Shown: piece after piece, positions 8,029 to 10,299 of the stretch
Layout: each line of letters begins with the position of its first letter
How positions within the stretch are numbered: the stretch's first letter is position 1
Source of the DNA: Saccoglossus kowalevskii
Taxonomy: Eukaryota; Hemichordata; Enteropneusta; Harrimaniidae
Assembly: GCF_000003605.2 (NCBI RefSeq)
Contig: NW_003109137.1
Location: forward strand, 1 to 10,299
DNA length: 10,299 nt
Reading direction: 5' to 3'
Position numbers and translations under genes: made by a program
The notes under the pieces: model-generated
What the model was told of the DNA's origin: nothing
Database searches by the model: none
What the model saw: only the letters and a program-made list of their open reading frames with translations

Positions 8029-8034
8029 AATAAA
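8029..8034 (+). terminator. Polyadenylation signal AATAAA (candidate)
   Basis: The signal lies in TTTTTTTAAATAAAAGAGTGAG, followed within 50 bases by a GT/T-rich stretch, which is a reasonable cleavage context. Confidence 0.25.
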
Positions 8035-8605
8035 AGAGTGAGAAAAAATACTAAAAATGTATTTCACTTTGATTGATTTACAAGTTGTGAATGCAGTGCA
8101 ATCAACTGGAATATGAAATCAGACCCAACATAAAATGTTGAGGCTGCAGGTTGAGAATTTTATCTTTGGGAGGACTTTATATCCCAGATTATCTCACAAA
8201 ATAGGTACTTCATCAAACTTCTGCATTTTCCACCAAAACTCATGAAGCTACAAATGCTACACACATCATAGGTACATGATTATCTCCCCCATTCTTATGT
8301 GATATGATTTGATCATATTTGCACTAAGCTCAATATTGCATATGAAAACTTATTCAGTTTACAAGATTCTTTTATTTCGTTGTCATAGTAATGAAGTCAG
8401 CCATGTCACGTGATGAAATATCACAGCCAGCTATATCATTTTTTATTCAGAAACCACAGAAAAAACTTGCGTAGATGTCACGGCAGCAGTGTTCTATGCC
8501 TTCAATCATTGTAGTAAGCTGACGTTTTTAGCCATTTGAATGACCATGCAATGTCCTGTTCGCAGAATTTGTGGTAAAACATACAACTTATTCTGGCAGG
8601 CCTAT

Positions 8606-8621
8606 TCACGCCCTCTAGAGA
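8606..8621 (-). promoter_or_regulatory. CTCF-like site
   Basis: On the minus strand TCTCTAGAGGGCGTGA matches 12 of 16 positions of the CTCF consensus, with the central TAGAGGGCG intact. Single matches of this quality occur by chance, so binding is unproven. Confidence 0.2.
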
Positions 8622-8739
8622 CATTTTAAACAAACCAATGATGACATATCAAATTAAATCTAAGACAAAGTCCTACCTTATTGAATAACATTTAAAAAAA
8701 ACAGTCAAAATGTGTTTAATCATACCAACATGTGTAGCA

Positions 8740-8773
8740 AGTGGCAGTGAATGTGCCGGGAAATCCTGCCACT
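8740..8773. repeat. Perfect 8-bp inverted repeat with 18-base loop
   Basis: AGTGGCAG at 8740-8747 pairs with CTGCCACT at 8766-8773. The right arm overlaps the palindrome CACTAGTG (8770-8777). It may be a hairpin or the end of a small inverted-repeat element. No partner copy was seen in the window. Confidence 0.4.
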
Positions 8774-8799
8774 AGTGATACACAACAATATAGTGTCTC

Positions 8800-8810
8800 G
8801 GGGGGGGGGG
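8800..8810. repeat. Homopolymer run of 11 G
   Basis: An uninterrupted run of 11 G in an AT-rich region, after GTGTCTC. It may be a short microsatellite and is a place where sequencing length errors are likely. Confidence 0.7.
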
Positions 8811-9496
8811 TTACTTTCATCTTAAGTAATGCCCACATCCGTTAAACCATGCTCACTTCTAAACCATCCAGATATCCACTTCTTAATCGAAATGAGAGTT
8901 TTCGTTCACAAAGACATGACACATCCGTACACATAAACCTGGCTTACAATTCAAAATTAGATTGGGATTTTTATGCATTTAAAATCAGCGCATTTTGGCA
9001 GCACAATGATCTTATCTTTGAGCATTTCAGTATCTGGAATTGACTAATGAAATGAGAAACTGTAAATGAAATGTCATGCACTTCCAAACCAAAAAACATT
9101 TGAAAATTACTACCCACTTCTAAACTAAATTAATGCAATGCGGCAACCCTGTTGGGCGACAAATACAACAACGCTTCCGTGATACAGCAGATTGGATTTC
9201 ACCTTAAAGATCCGTGTGTTTTTTCCATGATTTGCAAATGTTTATTTCTCTGAAAATATATCTACATACAGTACATCTAACGCCCAAAATTTGACAATGT
9301 AATGAAGATATGAATGGGAACATAGGATGATAGCCATTTAAACTACTGAGCATTATTTGCCAGTTTATGTATAATAGAATGTGACAGGATGTATAAAGTG
9401 TGTTTAATTTATATGCAAGCCATATATTTATCTGCATTTGGTTAATACAAATTAATATAGTTTGTAGAAATATTGCTAAATAAATCGTCAATAAGC

Positions 9497-9689
9497 CATG
9501 TATTTACAAACACTATTCACTGATATTTACAGTTTATTCACCATGTATTTTCAAGAGTGCAATTACATGTGAATAAAGGCATGAATACAGAAATTTATTA
9601 TTATTTGCTGTTTTCATATGTATTGTCCTGCATTTGTATGTATTCGCCATGAATACAGGGGAAAATAAATACCTGCATTGGCATGTATT
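9497..9689. repeat. Cluster of short CATGTATT / CATGAATACAG repeats
   Basis: CATGTATT occurs at 9497, 9542 and 9682, ATGTATT also at 9618 and 9638, and CATGAATACAG twice, at 9580-9590 and 9648-9658. A perfect 7-bp inverted repeat, TGTATTC/GAATACA, spans 9639-9657 with loop GCCAT. The spacing is irregular, so it is not a simple tandem satellite. It looks like a worn repeat or a clustered motif next to the LINE insertion. Confidence 0.4.
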
Positions 9690-9866
9690 AACACCATTTC
9701 ACGTAGTGTGATCATGTTGCATTGATAGGAAGAAGACTAAAGCCAAGTAATCATTAATACAAAATACCAGGTAAAGTGTGGTACATGTGCAACTTTATTG
9801 GTGAGATTTAGACGAAATATATTGTTATACTACAATGGTTAAAACAAACTTAAAAGTGCTTACTGA

Positions 9867-10299
9867 CGTTCAGCCTGTCACCTGTTTGCATCAAAAGTCA
9901 ATAAATATGGTAGTGAACTTCTGGATTTTTGCATTAGCACTGGCTTCAGAATTGTGAATGGTAGGGTTTATAAAAACACTGGTAGTGGAAATTTTACTTT
10001 TATTTCAGAGGTTGGGACAAGTGTTGTTGACTATGTTTTGTCATTTCCAAATACGTTTCCATTGTTCAATGTATTTACAGTTGGAGCTCGGGTTGATTCT
10101 GATCATATGCCACTTGAATTTGCTATATCACTTGCTTATGGTTCCAATTCTGCGAATGTCAATGACTTTCAACATAGTGTCAATTATTCTACTCCTAAAC
10201 TAAGGTGGGACACCAAGGGAAAACCAAAGTATTATAATAATATTAATTTACAACACGTTGAGGGGATGCGCCATGATTTTCATGATAATATTAGGCAGG
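9867..10299 (+). mobile_element. 5'-truncated non-LTR retrotransposon, endonuclease C-terminus (runs off right edge)
   Basis: A plus-strand frame is open from just after the TGA at 9864-9866 to the window end (144 codons). It encodes VNKYGSELLDFCISTGFRIV, then NGRVYKNTGSGNFTFIS, then GTSVVDYVLSFP and, after a short gap, RVDSDHMPLEF. This is the C-terminal half of an apurinic-type endonuclease (EEP) domain of LINE elements. SVVDYV and the catalytic SDH motif are both present. It is followed by the usual linker toward the reverse transcriptase (KLRWDTKGKPKYYNN). The N-terminal half of the endonuclease is not found upstream, so the copy is 5'-truncated or its start has decayed. The intact frame suggests a fairly recent insertion. 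The reverse transcriptase should follow beyond the window. Confidence 0.75.

Larger units (their letters stand above)
7801..9496. other. Intergenic region, no gene recognised
   Basis: AT-rich non-coding sequence. Items listed separately are a CTCF-like site (8606-8621), a hairpin (8740-8773) and a run of 11 G (8800-8810). TCACGTGA at 8406-8413 is a perfect E-box palindrome of the MITF/TFEB type. It lies about 60 bases before an ATG (8475) whose short frame meets a possible donor, GTA|GTAAGC, at about 8514; this is too weak to call an exon. A minus-strand open frame at 9204-9491 looks like chance. Confidence 0.4.

Noticed and set aside
8475-8535. Possible first exon or THAP-like zinc-finger remnant after the TCACGTGA E-box
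   Set aside because: The frame is very short, the cysteine spacing does not match a THAP domain, and no downstream exon was found.
2466-8777. CACTA at 2466-2470 with TAGTG at 8773-8777 as element ends
   Set aside because: The flanking triplets differ (ACT and ATA), the sequence next to the motifs does not match, and CACTA is common by chance in 10 kb.
9204-9491. Minus-strand 95-codon open frame
   Set aside because: Composition is that of AT-rich non-coding DNA, with no recognisable domain and no splice signals.
9958-10203. Open frame of 81 codons beginning MVGFIKTLV
   Set aside because: It is a frame-shifted reading of the LINE endonuclease; the adjacent frame carries SVVDYV and SDH.
1-10299. 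CRISPR arrays, tRNA or rRNA genes, prokaryotic operon signals
   Set aside because: No regularly spaced repeats, no complete A/B-box tRNA or rRNA sequence, and the genes are spliced, so the window is eukaryotic.

Overview
The window is AT-rich eukaryotic DNA with spliced genes, long introns and transposable-element debris. The EnSpm/CACTA-type transposase-derived gene and the craniofacial-development-protein-2-like LINE endonuclease are of types common in marine invertebrates. One intronic repeat resembles sequence scattered through bivalve genomes. My best guess is a mollusc or other lophotrochozoan, but the sequence does not prove it. There is no sign of prokaryotic or viral organisation.

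Layout. (1) Positions 1-3270 hold the 5' part of an unidentified gene on the minus strand. It has a clear first coding exon (3003-3270), two later exons with good splice sites in matching phase (1244-1338 and 329-441), and at least one exon I could not place with confidence between them. The gene runs off the left edge. (2) Positions 3271-3732 form a head-to-head gap between two start codons. It carries a perfect ETS site, an E2F-type site and a CTCF-like site, and so looks like a shared bidirectional promoter. (3) Positions 3733-7053 hold a plus-strand gene derived from an EnSpm/CACTA (tnp2-type) transposase. It has three coding exons: an N-terminal CCHH zinc-finger-like exon, a short linker exon, and one exon of about 1.5 kb. 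The last exon carries the DPMH motif, the His-rich/DUF4218-like block and a C-terminal RPG...VSWY domain. The tnp2 catalytic core expected between exons 2 and 3 is absent, yet the remaining frame is intact. (4) Positions 7054-9866 are non-coding 3' flank with polyadenylation signals. They include an unexplained frame open for 230 codons except for one TAG, a hairpin, a run of 11 G, and a cluster of short CATGTATT/CATGAATACAG repeats. (5) From 9867 to the right edge there is a 5'-truncated non-LTR retrotransposon whose endonuclease C-terminus is in frame to the end of the window.

The most interesting point is the transposase-derived gene. Its coding phases support two alternative in-frame products through two acceptor sites 7 bases apart. 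It lacks the part of the protein expected to hold most of the catalytic residues, and it shares a promoter-like region with a neighbouring host-type gene. That fits either an internally deleted element or a transposase gene adopted by the host. The sequence alone cannot decide between them. I found no complete novel system.
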